Below, one piece after another: positions 52,595-61,069 of a stretch of 64,000 nucleotides of DNA. The position numbers and the translations under genes are program-made. Numbering within the stretch: position 1 is the first letter of the stretch; every line of letters starts with the position of its first letter. The stretch lies in the NCBI GenBank assembly GCA_017526745.1, contig JAFXQX010000017.1, forward strand, positions 1-64,000. Reading direction: 5' to 3'. Origin of the DNA: Lachnospiraceae bacterium (lineage in GTDB: Bacteria; Bacillota; Clostridia; Lachnospirales; Lachnospiraceae). The notes beneath the pieces were generated by a model. The model worked only from the letters and a program-made list of their open reading frames with translations. It was not told where the DNA came from and ran no database searches.

Positions 52595-53365
52595 ATGGAA
52601 TTTCGCCCGTGCATCGACATACACAACGGTAAGGTCAAGCAGATAGTAGGATCATCGGTTTCCGATTCATCCGATTTTGTCACAGAGAATTTTTCGACCG
52701 ATAAAGGGGCCGCATATTATGCCGGGCTTTACAGATCAAAGGGCCTTTCGGGCGGTCACGTGATAATCCTTGATAAGAAGGGAAGCAGCAGTTACGCCGC
52801 CTCAAAGCAGCAGGCATTTGCGGCATTTGCCGCCTACCCGGAACACCTGATGGCCGGTGGCGGCATAGATGATAAGAATGCAAAAGAGTTTCTCGATGCC
52901 GGGGCAAGCCACGTGATAGTAACGAGCTTCGTCTTCTCGGACGGAGCCGTGAATATGGCAAACCTTGAGGCGATAAATGATGCTGCGGGAACAGACAGAC
53001 TCGTACTGGACTTGAGCTGCAAAAAGACCGAAAAAGGTTATCTTGTTGCAACAAACAGATGGCAGCAGCTGACCGGCGTTATGGTTGACGAAGATCTCTT
53101 TAAGAGGCTTTCGGACTACTGTGACGAATTCCTCGTCCATGCGGTCGATATGGAAGGCAGATCACAGGGCATCGATGAGGATCTGATCACAATACTTGCC
53201 TCTTCGCCAAAGAGCGTATGTTATGCGGGAGGCATTTCATCATACACTGATATAGAGCGAATTAAGCAACTCGGAAAAGGTTCGGTCAATTTTACGGTAG
53301 GTTCCCGTCTCGATATATTCGGGGGTGACCTTTGCATGGAGGAGATCATCGCGTGTACACTGTAA
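52595..53365 (+). CDS. hisA: ProFAR isomerase HisA, eukaryotic (HIS6) type
   Basis: 256 residues. Isomerises ProFAR to PRFAR in histidine synthesis. The sequence matches yeast HIS6 by eye better than the usual bacterial HisA: FRPCIDIHNGKVKQIVG, AYYAGLYRSKGLSGGHVI, GGGIDDKNA, ASHVIVTSFVFSDG, DRLVLDLSCKKTE, FLVHAVDMEGRSQGIDEDL, CYAGGISSYTDIERI and SRLDIFGGDL. The acid/base Asp residues (CIDIH and DLSC) are kept. No other his gene is near. GAGG ribosome site, 8 bp after dapB. The HD-GYP gene starts inside its end. Confidence 0.92.
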   Translation: MEFRPCIDIHNGKVKQIVGSSVSDSSDFVTENFSTDKGAAYYAGLYRSKGLSGGHVIILDKKGSSSYAASKQQAFAAFAAYPEHLMAGGGIDDKNAKEFLDAGASHVIVTSFVFSDGAVNMANLEAINDAAGTDRLVLDLSCKKTEKGYLVATNRWQQLTGVMVDEDLFKRLSDYCDEFLVHAVDMEGRSQGIDEDLITILASSPKSVCYAGGISSYTDIERIKQLGKGSVNFTVGSRLDIFGGDLCMEEIIACTL

Positions 53366-54582
53366 TGATCATCGACGACAACAATACCGAGCTTCTCGTC
53401 GCAACAAAAGCGCTGGAGAAGATATATAAGATCGTTGACATGGACAATCCCAAGGCAGCGTTGCAGCGCCTTGCCAAGACAACGGTCATGCCTGACTTTA
53501 TCCTTCTCGATGTTGCCATGCCCGGAATAAACGGGTTTGATTTCATCATGCGCCTTAAGGCGAGCGAGAAGACCAAGAACATTCCGGTCCTGTTCATCTC
53601 GGGTGACAAGGAGAACACGACTGAAATGGAGGCGTACAGGCTCGGCGCCGTTGATTTTATCCGCAAGCCCATCATTCCCGATCTTCTGCGCAAACGCATG
53701 GAGCTTCAGGCTAATGTTCTCGAGTACAAGACTCAGATGAACTCGTACAATTCCCAGCTTCAGCAGGCCGCAAGTTTCCAGGCCAGGAATGCCATGAACC
53801 TGGAGTATTTCATCATAGGCATAATCACCGACCTGATCTCCCAGAAAGACCCCTATACCGGAATGCATACGATATGCGTCAGCAGATATATGGAGATACT
53901 TCTTCGCGAAATGCTGCTGTCAGGGGTAAACTACGGAATAGATCCCAATGATTTTGAACTGATACTGCTCAGTTCTCGTCTGCATGACATGGGAAAGATC
54001 GGTGTTCCTGATGCGGTCCTTTCCAAGGTCGGCAAATACACCGATGAAGAGTTTGCGATGATGAAAAGTCATACGACGATGGCTGCGGCCGCCATTCAGA
54101 AGTATGCGTATCTTCTGCCCAACAACAAGTTCCTGTATTATACCTTCCAGATGGCAAAATACCATCATGAGAGAGTGGACGGAAACGGATATCCCGATAG
54201 GCTTGCCGGTGCCAATATCCCGATCCTTGCCAGGATACTAGCGGTTGCGGATGTTTATGACGGACTGGTCGCCGAGAGGAGTTACAAGAAGGCCAAGACG
54301 CATGAGGAGGCTTACAACATCATCACGCAGGGAGCGGGTGTTCAGTTCGATCCGCAGGTCGTTGCGGCATTCCAGCGCGTTCACATGGATATACATGAGG
54401 CTTCTGTCAACATAGAAGCGCAGATGCAGCAAAACATCGCCATGTCGCAGCAGATCATGAGCCAGCAGATGGCAAGTGCGAACAGGGGACGTGAGAACTC
54501 TCAGATGGACGAAGTTGCCAGACAGGCGGAGGCAGTCAGACAGGATATCAAGAAAAGACTCATGGAGAAGGGTAATCAATAA
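53353..54582 (+). CDS. Response regulator with HD-GYP phosphodiesterase output
   Basis: 409 residues from GTG 53353, which lies 8 bp after GGAGGAGA, inside the hisA end. Receiver domain ~1-120: IIDDN, acceptor Asp53 (LLDVAMPGINGFD), FIRKP (Lys). HD-GYP domain ~165-350: HTICVSRYM, LHDMGKIGVPD (His211, Asp212), SHTTMAAAAI, YHHERVDGNGYPD, ADVYDGLVAERSYK. All metal ligands appear present, so it should hydrolyse cyclic di-GMP in response to phosphorylation. Gln/Met-rich C-terminal tail. Confidence 0.93.
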   Translation: MYTVMIIDDNNTELLVATKALEKIYKIVDMDNPKAALQRLAKTTVMPDFILLDVAMPGINGFDFIMRLKASEKTKNIPVLFISGDKENTTEMEAYRLGAVDFIRKPIIPDLLRKRMELQANVLEYKTQMNSYNSQLQQAASFQARNAMNLEYFIIGIITDLISQKDPYTGMHTICVSRYMEILLREMLLSGVNYGIDPNDFELILLSSRLHDMGKIGVPDAVLSKVGKYTDEEFAMMKSHTTMAAAAIQKYAYLLPNNKFLYYTFQMAKYHHERVDGNGYPDRLAGANIPILARILAVADVYDGLVAERSYKKAKTHEEAYNIITQGAGVQFDPQVVAAFQRVHMDIHEASVNIEAQMQQNIAMSQQIMSQQMASANRGRENSQMDEVARQAEAVRQDIKKRLMEKGNQ

Positions 54583-54609
54583 AAAGGAACCGCAATAACG
54601 GTTCCTTTT
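54582..54609. terminator. Bidirectional terminator between the HD-GYP gene and the cold-shock gene
   Basis: AAAAGGAACCG - CAATAA - CGGTTCCTTTT, 11-bp perfect stem with A/T flanks on both sides. Confidence 0.85.
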
Positions 54610-54642
54610 CTATAATCTCAATACACAGATGGGTCTGGGAGA

Positions 54643-54840
54643 TTATAACTTTGTTACGTTTGTTGCCTGAGGGCCTTTTTCTCCGTTAACCACATCAAAC
54701 TCAACTGAAGCGCCTTCGTCAAGAGACTTGAAGCCTTCCATGTTAAGTCCCGAGTAGTGTACGAATACGTCATTGCCCTGTTCGTCGCAGATGAATCCGT
54801 AACCCTTCTGGTTGTTAAACCACTTTACTGTACCTTTCAT
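54643..54840 (-). CDS. Cold-shock protein (CspA family)
   Basis: 65 residues, standard OB-fold RNA chaperone. RNP1 KGYGFIC and RNP2 VFVHYS motifs; starts [11 protein letters not shown], ends ATNVTKL. Perfect ribosome site GGAGGT on the minus strand. Own promoter and a 5' stem-loop in the short leader. Confidence 0.97.
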   Translation of the reverse strand: MKGTVKWFNNQKGYGFICDEQGNDVFVHYSGLNMEGFKSLDEGASVEFDVVNGEKGPQATNVTKL

Positions 54841-54877
54841 TGCAGATACCTCCGAAAAAAATAAAAAAATGAAACAA

Positions 54878-54890
54878 GTGCATTGCGCAC
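54878..54890 (-). other. Stem-loop at the 5' end of the cold-shock mRNA
   Basis: GTGC-GCAAT-GCAC read on the minus strand, placed right at the predicted transcript start. Confidence 0.45.
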
Positions 54891-54897
54891 TATCGAA

Positions 54898-54926
54898 ATA
54901 CTAGCACATAGACTTTCAAAAGTAAA
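54898..54926 (-). promoter_or_regulatory. Promoter of the cold-shock gene
   Basis: On the minus strand TTTACT (-35, 54926-54921), 17-bp spacer, TAGTAT (-10, 54903-54898) with an extended TG (TGCTAGTAT). Leader of about 50 nt. Confidence 0.6.
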
Positions 54927-54935
54927 TAAAAAAGT

Positions 54936-54964
54936 TTGAAAAAAGCCTTATATAATAGTAAAAT
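54936..54964 (+). promoter_or_regulatory. SigA promoter of the PfoR-like operon
   Basis: TTGAAA (54936-54941), 17-bp spacer, TAAAAT (54959-54964). Back to back with the cold-shock promoter. Confidence 0.7.
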
Positions 54965-54996
54965 TTAATACGTATGCAGTAAAGGAGAAACATATT

Positions 54997-56055
54997 ATGA
55001 AGAAAGTACTCAACTATATTTTTATAGACGGTCTTTCTGGGATGGCACTGGGTCTTTTTGCCACTCTGATAATCGGAACCATCATCAAACAGGTCGGATC
55101 GTATATCCCGGGTCCGGTCGGATCGTATCTGATCGTGACCGGGCAGATAGCCAGCAGCATAACAGGTGCCGGGATCGGCTGCGGTGTTGCCGTAAAGTTT
55201 AAGGAAAAACCGCTTGTGATATTCTCAGCCGCAGTCTGCGGAATGATCGGAGCATTTGCGGCAAACATCATATCGGGCAGCATTCTGGTCGAGGGCGTGA
55301 TCAATTACAAAGGCCCCGGCGAGCCGCTCGGTGCTTACATAGCCGCTCTTACCGGGATCACGATCGGCAGGCTTGTTGCCGGAAAGACCAAGCTCGATAT
55401 ACTTGTAACACCTTCCGTAACGATCCTTTCCGGAGCATTTGCCGGTATACTGCTGGGACCTCCGATATCCGGATTCATGACATGGCTCGGCAGCATAGTT
55501 AACTGGAGTACCGAAAGACAGCCGTTTCTTATGGGGATACTCGTATCCGTGATAATGGGAATGGTCCTGACGCTTCCGATAAGCTCGGCTGCTCTCGGAC
55601 TGATACTGAACCTTTCCGGTCTTGCGGCAGGCGCAGCGACAGTCGGATGCTGTGCCAACATGATCGGATTTGCTGTAGCATCTTTTCGCGAGAACGGATG
55701 GGGAGGACTCTTTGCCCAGGGTATCGGAACCAGCATGCTTCAGGTTCCCAACATCATGAAGAAACCGGTGATATGGCTTCCGGCTGTCATTACCTCGGCA
55801 ATCCTCGGTCCCGTAGCAACGTTGGTGTTTGGAATGACTAACAACGCGACCGGTTCCGGAATGGGGACGAGCGGTCTCGTGGGACAGCTTATGACATATC
55901 AGGACATGACGGCATCCGAGCCGCCGTATCTTGTTATCATAAAGATCCTTGCATTGCACTTTATCCTTCCCGCACTTCTTTCGCTGGGAATATCGGAGTT
56001 CATGAGAAAACGCGGCCTGATCAAATCGGGAGATATGAAGCTTGATCTGGAATAA
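54997..56055 (+). CDS. PfoR-like / PTS EIIC_2 family membrane protein
   Basis: 352 residues with about ten membrane segments. Repeated glycine-rich motifs typical of PTS_EIIC_2/PfoR proteins: FIDGLSGMALGLFATLIIGTI near the N-terminus, GAGIGCGVAVKFK, PLGAYIAALTGI, and FGMTNNATGSGMGTSGLVGQ. The family includes C. perfringens PfoR, linked to toxin gene control; no sugar-specific EIIA/EIIB partner is near, so transport is uncertain. AAAGGAG ribosome site. The next gene starts within its end. Confidence 0.85.
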   Translation: MKKVLNYIFIDGLSGMALGLFATLIIGTIIKQVGSYIPGPVGSYLIVTGQIASSITGAGIGCGVAVKFKEKPLVIFSAAVCGMIGAFAANIISGSILVEGVINYKGPGEPLGAYIAALTGITIGRLVAGKTKLDILVTPSVTILSGAFAGILLGPPISGFMTWLGSIVNWSTERQPFLMGILVSVIMGMVLTLPISSAALGLILNLSGLAAGAATVGCCANMIGFAVASFRENGWGGLFAQGIGTSMLQVPNIMKKPVIWLPAVITSAILGPVATLVFGMTNNATGSGMGTSGLVGQLMTYQDMTASEPPYLVIIKILALHFILPALLSLGISEFMRKRGLIKSGDMKLDLE

Positions 56056-56824
56056 AACAAAAAAAGAAAATGTCAAAAGAGCCGAGACGAAGAAGCTGAC
56101 CACGGGCTTTACGGTACTGCTCATCCCGAATTCGTCGGACGCCGCCAAAACCATCGAGATGTCGTTCGACAGGATCCTTCAGGTATTTACCGCTGCGGTC
56201 GCCGTTGCGATTATCATTATCGGACTTGTCATATCGATGATGGTCCATAATCACAAACTGAAGAAAACGATCGAGGAAGCAAGGGCAGATGTGACTGAGC
56301 TTACCGAGACGAATACGGCTCTTGAGGATAAGATCACATCCTTGAATGAACAGATAGATGCCGACAGAGAGGTGTTCTCCAAGATCGAAGATACCATATC
56401 CAAGAAGGAGGAGGAAGTGGCCGCTCTTTCGGAAGAGGCTGCCATTCCGGGCGAGGTTCCCATAAAGAATGCCGATGCCATTCTTGTTGAAGATCCGTAT
56501 GCCGACTCAGAAGGCGGAGCGACGATGGGACTGGTATTTTCCACCGTAAAGGGTGCTCTTGTTGTCGCGGCCGGCGACGGGGAAGTGATCCATGTTGATT
56601 CGGATGATGAGAACCCGTTTTATAAAAAGGGGATCGTTGTCGATCACGGTAACGGATATATAACATACTACAGACTGAACGGAGAGGTCTCTGTTGAGGA
56701 AGGTGCACGTGTATCACGGCAGGATGTGATGGCAGTGCTCGATAATGATGGATATGTTGCTTACGAGGTCAAGAAGGACGGCGAATTCGTCGATCCGGCA
56801 GGCCTGCTTGGCAACAGCAACTGA
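56042..56824 (+). CDS. Membrane-anchored M23-like protein with lost catalytic residues
   Basis: 260 residues from TTG 56042 (GGGAGAT site), overlapping the previous stop. One membrane segment (~43-66), a coiled coil (~70-130), then an M23-like domain (~150-260). It keeps the fold-like pieces VVAAGDGEVIHV and IVVDHGNGYITYY and a lysostaphin-type end, but the HxGxD zinc ligand segment is missing and the final HxH is Tyr-Val-Ala-Tyr. It is therefore probably inactive, like EnvC-type activators, and may bind or regulate a wall hydrolase. The bactofilin gene follows after 11 bp, a pairing seen elsewhere with M23 proteins. Confidence 0.82.
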   Translation: MIWNKTKKENVKRAETKKLTTGFTVLLIPNSSDAAKTIEMSFDRILQVFTAAVAVAIIIIGLVISMMVHNHKLKKTIEEARADVTELTETNTALEDKITSLNEQIDADREVFSKIEDTISKKEEEVAALSEEAAIPGEVPIKNADAILVEDPYADSEGGATMGLVFSTVKGALVVAAGDGEVIHVDSDDENPFYKKGIVVDHGNGYITYYRLNGEVSVEEGARVSRQDVMAVLDNDGYVAYEVKKDGEFVDPAGLLGNSN

Positions 56825-56835
56825 AGAGGTATCAT

Positions 56836-57468
56836 ATGTTTTTCAGAGATGACAACAAAGTAAGGATCAACCAGACATCGATAGCAACGTTTATCGGGGC
56901 GGACACAAAAGTGGAAGGTACGCTGATCACACGGTCTTCCGTCAGGATAGACGGAACGGTGGAAGGCGGCGTTGTGGCTGACGGTACGGTCGTACTGTCG
57001 CAGACCGGACAGATCATCGGCAATACGATAGCCGAGAACATCGTTGTGGCCGGGGTTGTGGAAGGAAACATCACCGTCAAGGACAAGACCAATATAGAAC
57101 CGACGGGAGAAGTATACGGCGATATCAGCACATCACGCATACTGATCGATGAACAGTCGGTGTTCCAGGGCAAGTGCAATATGAACATCGACAGGACCAA
57201 GACAAAAAAGAGCAGGCTGAAGGTCAAGGAGATCCCTTCCGGGGAGATGAAGGATACGGTTAAGGAAGTGCCCAGGGAAGCATCCAAAGAAACTCCCAAA
57301 GAAGCTCCCAAAGAAACTCTCAAAGAAGTCACAAAAGACACCTCCAAAGAGGCTTCTAAAGAGCCGGCCAAGGAGCCTGTAAAGGAGCCGGCAAAAGAGC
57401 CTGCCAAAGCGGCTCCCAAGACAGTAAAAGAAGAGAAGAAAGACAAACCGGATGAGCAGCAAAAATGA
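56836..57468 (+). CDS. Second bactofilin, with Lys/Glu/Pro-repeat C-terminal tail
   Basis: 210 residues. The bactofilin domain occupies ~15-118 (IGADTKVEGTLITRSSVRIDG, GVVADGTVVLSQTGQIIG, GVVEGNITVKDKT, GDISTSRILI). The last ~80 residues are a tail of KEAPKE/KEPAKE repeats, probably disordered and charged. Here the tail is C-terminal, while the first bactofilin (3263-4294) has an N-terminal tail. The end overlaps the kinase start by 17 bp. Confidence 0.9.
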   Translation: MFFRDDNKVRINQTSIATFIGADTKVEGTLITRSSVRIDGTVEGGVVADGTVVLSQTGQIIGNTIAENIVVAGVVEGNITVKDKTNIEPTGEVYGDISTSRILIDEQSVFQGKCNMNIDRTKTKKSRLKVKEIPSGEMKDTVKEVPREASKETPKEAPKETLKEVTKDTSKEASKEPAKEPVKEPAKEPAKAAPKTVKEEKKDKPDEQQK

Positions 57469-59065
57469 TGACCTGTTAAAAAAGATAGAGGAGCTTACCG
57501 AGGCCAACCGGTCCAAGAATGCATTCATTGCCAACATCTCCCATGAGATACGTACACCAATGAATGCGATCAGCGGATTCGCCGAGCTTCTGCTGCAGCT
57601 TGATGCATCCGATGAAGTCAATGAGTATGCCGGTGAGATAAAGAGTGCATCCATAAACCTTCTTGCGATCATCAATGATCTGCTCGATATTTCAAAGATC
57701 GAAAGCGGGCGTATGGAACTGGTGCCTGTTCCGTATTATCTCCACTATCTGTTTACTGATATCGAGTCAGTTATGTCCATCCCCACGAAGAAAAAGGGGA
57801 TCGAGTTCCGCATAAATGCCAATCCCGAACTTCCGAGCCAGCTGTACGGCGATATAGTCAGGATCAGACAGATACTTACGAACATCTGCAACAATGCCGT
57901 CAAGTTTACAAACGAAGGATACGTGGAACTGTCGGCAACGTTTATCGACGGTGAAGATGCGGACAGCATAATGCTCGAATTCAGGATAAGGGATACGGGT
58001 ATCGGCATCAGGAAGGATGACCTTGATCTGATATTCGATAAGTTCCGCCAGGTCGACATGAGGCTTAACCGAAACGTCGAGGGAAGCGGATTGGGACTGT
58101 CCATATGTAAACAGTTGACATCCCTTATGAACGGGACGCTTACTGTTGAAAGCGTATACGGTGAAGGCACGACTTTTATCGTAAGGATACCTCAGAAGGT
58201 GCTTGACCGGAACAAACTCTCCAACTATCTCGTCCACCAGAAACTTGAGGAGAAGAAGCATTCCGTTTTTTATGCCCCGTCAGCAAGGGTACTCGTTGTT
58301 GATGACAATCCGGTAAACTTAAAGATACTTCGCGGACTCCTTCTTCATTACGAGATCGATGCCGATACGACACTTTCCGGAGAAGAAGCCGTACAAAAGT
58401 GTTCAGAGAATGCATATGACCTCGTCCTTATGGATCATATGATGCCCGGCATGAACGGTGAGGAAGCGCTCGGCGCCATCAGAAAGATCGACGATCCCGA
58501 AAAGTGTGCCGTACCTGTGATCGTAGTTACGGCAAATGCGATCAGGGGAATGCGAGATGAGTTCCTGAGAAAAGGATTTACCGATTATCTGAGTAAGCCG
58601 GTTGAAACCCAGAAACTCGAGCAGGTGCTCAAGGACAATCTTCCTTCCAATCTTGTCCTGGCTCTCGAGGAAGATGAGTCCGAACAGCAGGATGAACTTG
58701 ATATAGAGATCAAGGGAATAGACGTTGATGCCGGACTTGCAAAGAGTGACGGAAATGCAAAGGATTATATAGAGATCCTAGAGATATTTACCGAGTACGG
58801 ACCGGCCAAGGCGAAGGAGATAGAGTCGTTTGCCGAAGCAAAGGATTATGAGAACTACGTTATAGCTGTTCATTCGTTAAAGAGCGTTGCCGCCAATATC
58901 GGAGCCCACCAGCTCTTTACAATGGCAAAGCTCCATGAATTTGCAGGTAAGAGCGGCAATACCGGGTTCATAGATGCCAACCGCAGGAAACTCGTTTCGC
59001 TTTATGAGGATATCATAACGAGTATAAATGAAGCTCTTGAAGGGATAGATAAGGAACAGGATTGA
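57452..59065 (+). CDS. Hybrid histidine kinase with receiver and HPt domains
   Basis: 537 residues, soluble, without an obvious input domain beyond a short coiled N-terminus. H-box FIANISHEIRTPMNAI with His31; N-box QILTNICNNAVKF; G-boxes RDTGIGI and GSGLGLSIC. Receiver (~285-405): VLVVDDNPVNL, acceptor Asp328 (VLMDHMMPGMNG), LSKPVE. HPt at the end with His474 (VHSLKSVAANIGAHQL). All key residues are present, so it can run a His-Asp-His relay. Starts inside the bactofilin gene; followed by two multi-receiver proteins. Confidence 0.93.
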   Translation: MSSKNDDLLKKIEELTEANRSKNAFIANISHEIRTPMNAISGFAELLLQLDASDEVNEYAGEIKSASINLLAIINDLLDISKIESGRMELVPVPYYLHYLFTDIESVMSIPTKKKGIEFRINANPELPSQLYGDIVRIRQILTNICNNAVKFTNEGYVELSATFIDGEDADSIMLEFRIRDTGIGIRKDDLDLIFDKFRQVDMRLNRNVEGSGLGLSICKQLTSLMNGTLTVESVYGEGTTFIVRIPQKVLDRNKLSNYLVHQKLEEKKHSVFYAPSARVLVVDDNPVNLKILRGLLLHYEIDADTTLSGEEAVQKCSENAYDLVLMDHMMPGMNGEEALGAIRKIDDPEKCAVPVIVVTANAIRGMRDEFLRKGFTDYLSKPVETQKLEQVLKDNLPSNLVLALEEDESEQQDELDIEIKGIDVDAGLAKSDGNAKDYIEILEIFTEYGPAKAKEIESFAEAKDYENYVIAVHSLKSVAANIGAHQLFTMAKLHEFAGKSGNTGFIDANRRKLVSLYEDIITSINEALEGIDKEQD

Positions 59066-60369
59066 TGTCGGATCTGCGTGTGATAATAATCGATGATGAC
59101 CATCAGAAGCGGGAAATGATCAGGAACGTTCTTCCTGACTATATTACATGCGCAACGGTCGGTTCTACGGAAGGAGCGCTTGACTACCTGAAAAGGGATG
59201 CGGAGGGCACGCTCCCCGATCTTGTCATATTAAACGGTGATGATCCGAAGAACTTCGGATTGTATGCGTTTGACTGGATGGTCAACAGGTCCGGTGATCC
59301 CGAGATAGCTTCGATACCGGTCATTGTCCTGACCGAGGATGAATTCTCCGATAAAAGCCTTGAGTTCCTGGAGATCGGCGACGTTACATTTTACGAAGGC
59401 GAGATCGATGAGAGTGCATTGTTCTCGACGATAAACGATGCAATAGAAGCGGCTGATTTTATCTACTATCCTCCCGTCATCCCTTCGTATGAAGAGACGA
59501 GGAACATAGACAGGCTTATGGGACAAAGCGTCAAGGCTCCGGGAGAAAAGGAAAAGCAGCGCGCCGTGGTTCTTGATATGGACACCAGGTTCTCAAACCT
59601 TGAGGCCGCACTTGAAAGAGGCAAAAAGAGGGCTGCCGAGATCAGGACGCTGCTTGACGCCGCTGCGAAGGTAAAAGGCGGGGATGATGATTACAGCCTG
59701 CGAAGCAGGAAAAAGCCCCATAAGAATAATGCCCCCGCAGGTTCTGCCACATCGTTTCTCGATAAGGCACGCAAAAAACAAAACGTTCAGGATAATAGTT
59801 CCGACGACGGACAGATGATAAAGAACATAGAATCGGAAGCCGAGTCGGATGCGTTAAGATCGATAAGCGAACTGAGGACCAAGGCCATAAACAATCCCGC
59901 AGGAGCTTTCAATGCCCAGGGATCGGTCCGCATGGAAGAGAGGCCCAGGAGCAGACCGGAAAGCGTGGATCCGGCAAGGAGAAGGCTGGTCGTTATCGTA
60001 GACAGCGATCTGAAGACAAGGAAACTGTGCTCGCTGTTCCTTACGCAGAAATACAATGTTGCCACATTTGACACCGGGATGAAGACGATAGACTATGTCG
60101 TCAAGACGCACGTGGATCTTCTGATCATCAACCCGCTTCTTCCGGGAATGAGCGGGATGTCGACCGTGTCGTCTCTTCGCCTGCAGCCCAGAGGCGAGAA
60201 TGTTCCGGTCATGTATCTTGTCGGCGATGATTTTAAGGGCTCGCGCGAGACACTCGTTTCGAGAAATGTTGTCGGGATCCTCACAAAGCCGATAAAACAG
60301 AGCGTGATCGCACAGGCGGTGGAAGGATTTTTCGATAACATCGACAGTATGGAAAGGTCAAGGTCATGA
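59065..60369 (+). CDS. Protein with two pseudo-receiver domains (Asp to Asn)
   Basis: 434 residues; ATG 59065 overlaps the kinase stop (TGATG). Receiver-like domain 1 at ~1-130: IIIDDDH is intact but the acceptor is Asn57 (LVILNGDD). A linker (~150-300) with a Lys/Arg-rich stretch follows. Receiver-like domain 2 at ~310-430: acceptor position Asn356 (LLIINPLLPGMSG), with the fifth-strand KP pair (LTKPI) kept. Neither can accept phosphate in the normal way. They may be locked in one state or act as binding modules for the relay. No DNA-binding output. Confidence 0.83.
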   Translation: MSDLRVIIIDDDHQKREMIRNVLPDYITCATVGSTEGALDYLKRDAEGTLPDLVILNGDDPKNFGLYAFDWMVNRSGDPEIASIPVIVLTEDEFSDKSLEFLEIGDVTFYEGEIDESALFSTINDAIEAADFIYYPPVIPSYEETRNIDRLMGQSVKAPGEKEKQRAVVLDMDTRFSNLEAALERGKKRAAEIRTLLDAAAKVKGGDDDYSLRSRKKPHKNNAPAGSATSFLDKARKKQNVQDNSSDDGQMIKNIESEAESDALRSISELRTKAINNPAGAFNAQGSVRMEERPRSRPESVDPARRRLVVIVDSDLKTRKLCSLFLTQKYNVATFDTGMKTIDYVVKTHVDLLIINPLLPGMSGMSTVSSLRLQPRGENVPVMYLVGDDFKGSRETLVSRNVVGILTKPIKQSVIAQAVEGFFDNIDSMERSRS

Positions 60370-61052
60370 AGAAAAGGATACTGATCGTTGATGATGATAT
60401 CATGACACTTCGGATACTGAAGAAGTATCTTGAAGGAACATATGATGTTGTTATCGAAAATGCGGGTTACAGGTTCATAGAAAAGATGAGCACATATAAC
60501 GCAGACCTTATACTGCTCGACATCGAGATGCCTGTCGTGAACGGCCTGCAGGCATTTGATGCGTTTCTGAAGAATCCCGATCTTAACGACACCCCGGTCG
60601 TATTCCTGTCCGGCATGTCCAATCCGAATCTTGTGCGTGAACTGATGAACAAGGGAGCCGCGGGATATCTTGTAAAGACCATACCGAAGGGTGAACTCCT
60701 TGCGCGTATCGAGAAGATCTTTTCCGAAAAAACAAAACGCACGGCCACTCCCGAAGTCCTGATCCTCGATAATGACATCGATAATCTCAGGGCCATGAGG
60801 GAAAGCCTTACCGCGAACAACTGTAAGGTAAAAGCCGTACGCACATCGGTGGAGGCCGTCGATCACATCAGGGATCATCATCCCAATATCTTTATCATAG
60901 GACATGACTCATCGGGCGTTGCGCCGCGTGATGTTTACGATTCTCTCGAGAACGTTATCCGGCAGGAGAGGGTGATACCTCTTGTGATGGAGGAGAATTT
61001 CTTCTCGACGGAACTGATCGAGAGAGTCAACGAAGCCTTAAATTTTAACTGA
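60366..61052 (+). CDS. Tandem receiver protein, first canonical and second degenerate
   Basis: 228 residues, ATGA overlap with the previous gene. Domain 1 (~1-122) is a full receiver: LIVDDDIMT, Asp52 (LLDIEMPVVNGL), and LVKTIP. Domain 2 (~128-228) has the fold but Gly179 at the acceptor site (IFIIGHDSSG). No output domain. It is a likely phosphate acceptor for the hybrid kinase through its HPt, relaying to protein partners. Confidence 0.85.
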   Translation: MKKRILIVDDDIMTLRILKKYLEGTYDVVIENAGYRFIEKMSTYNADLILLDIEMPVVNGLQAFDAFLKNPDLNDTPVVFLSGMSNPNLVRELMNKGAAGYLVKTIPKGELLARIEKIFSEKTKRTATPEVLILDNDIDNLRAMRESLTANNCKVKAVRTSVEAVDHIRDHHPNIFIIGHDSSGVAPRDVYDSLENVIRQERVIPLVMEENFFSTELIERVNEALNFN

Positions 61053-61069
61053 GAGATCACGGAGACAAA

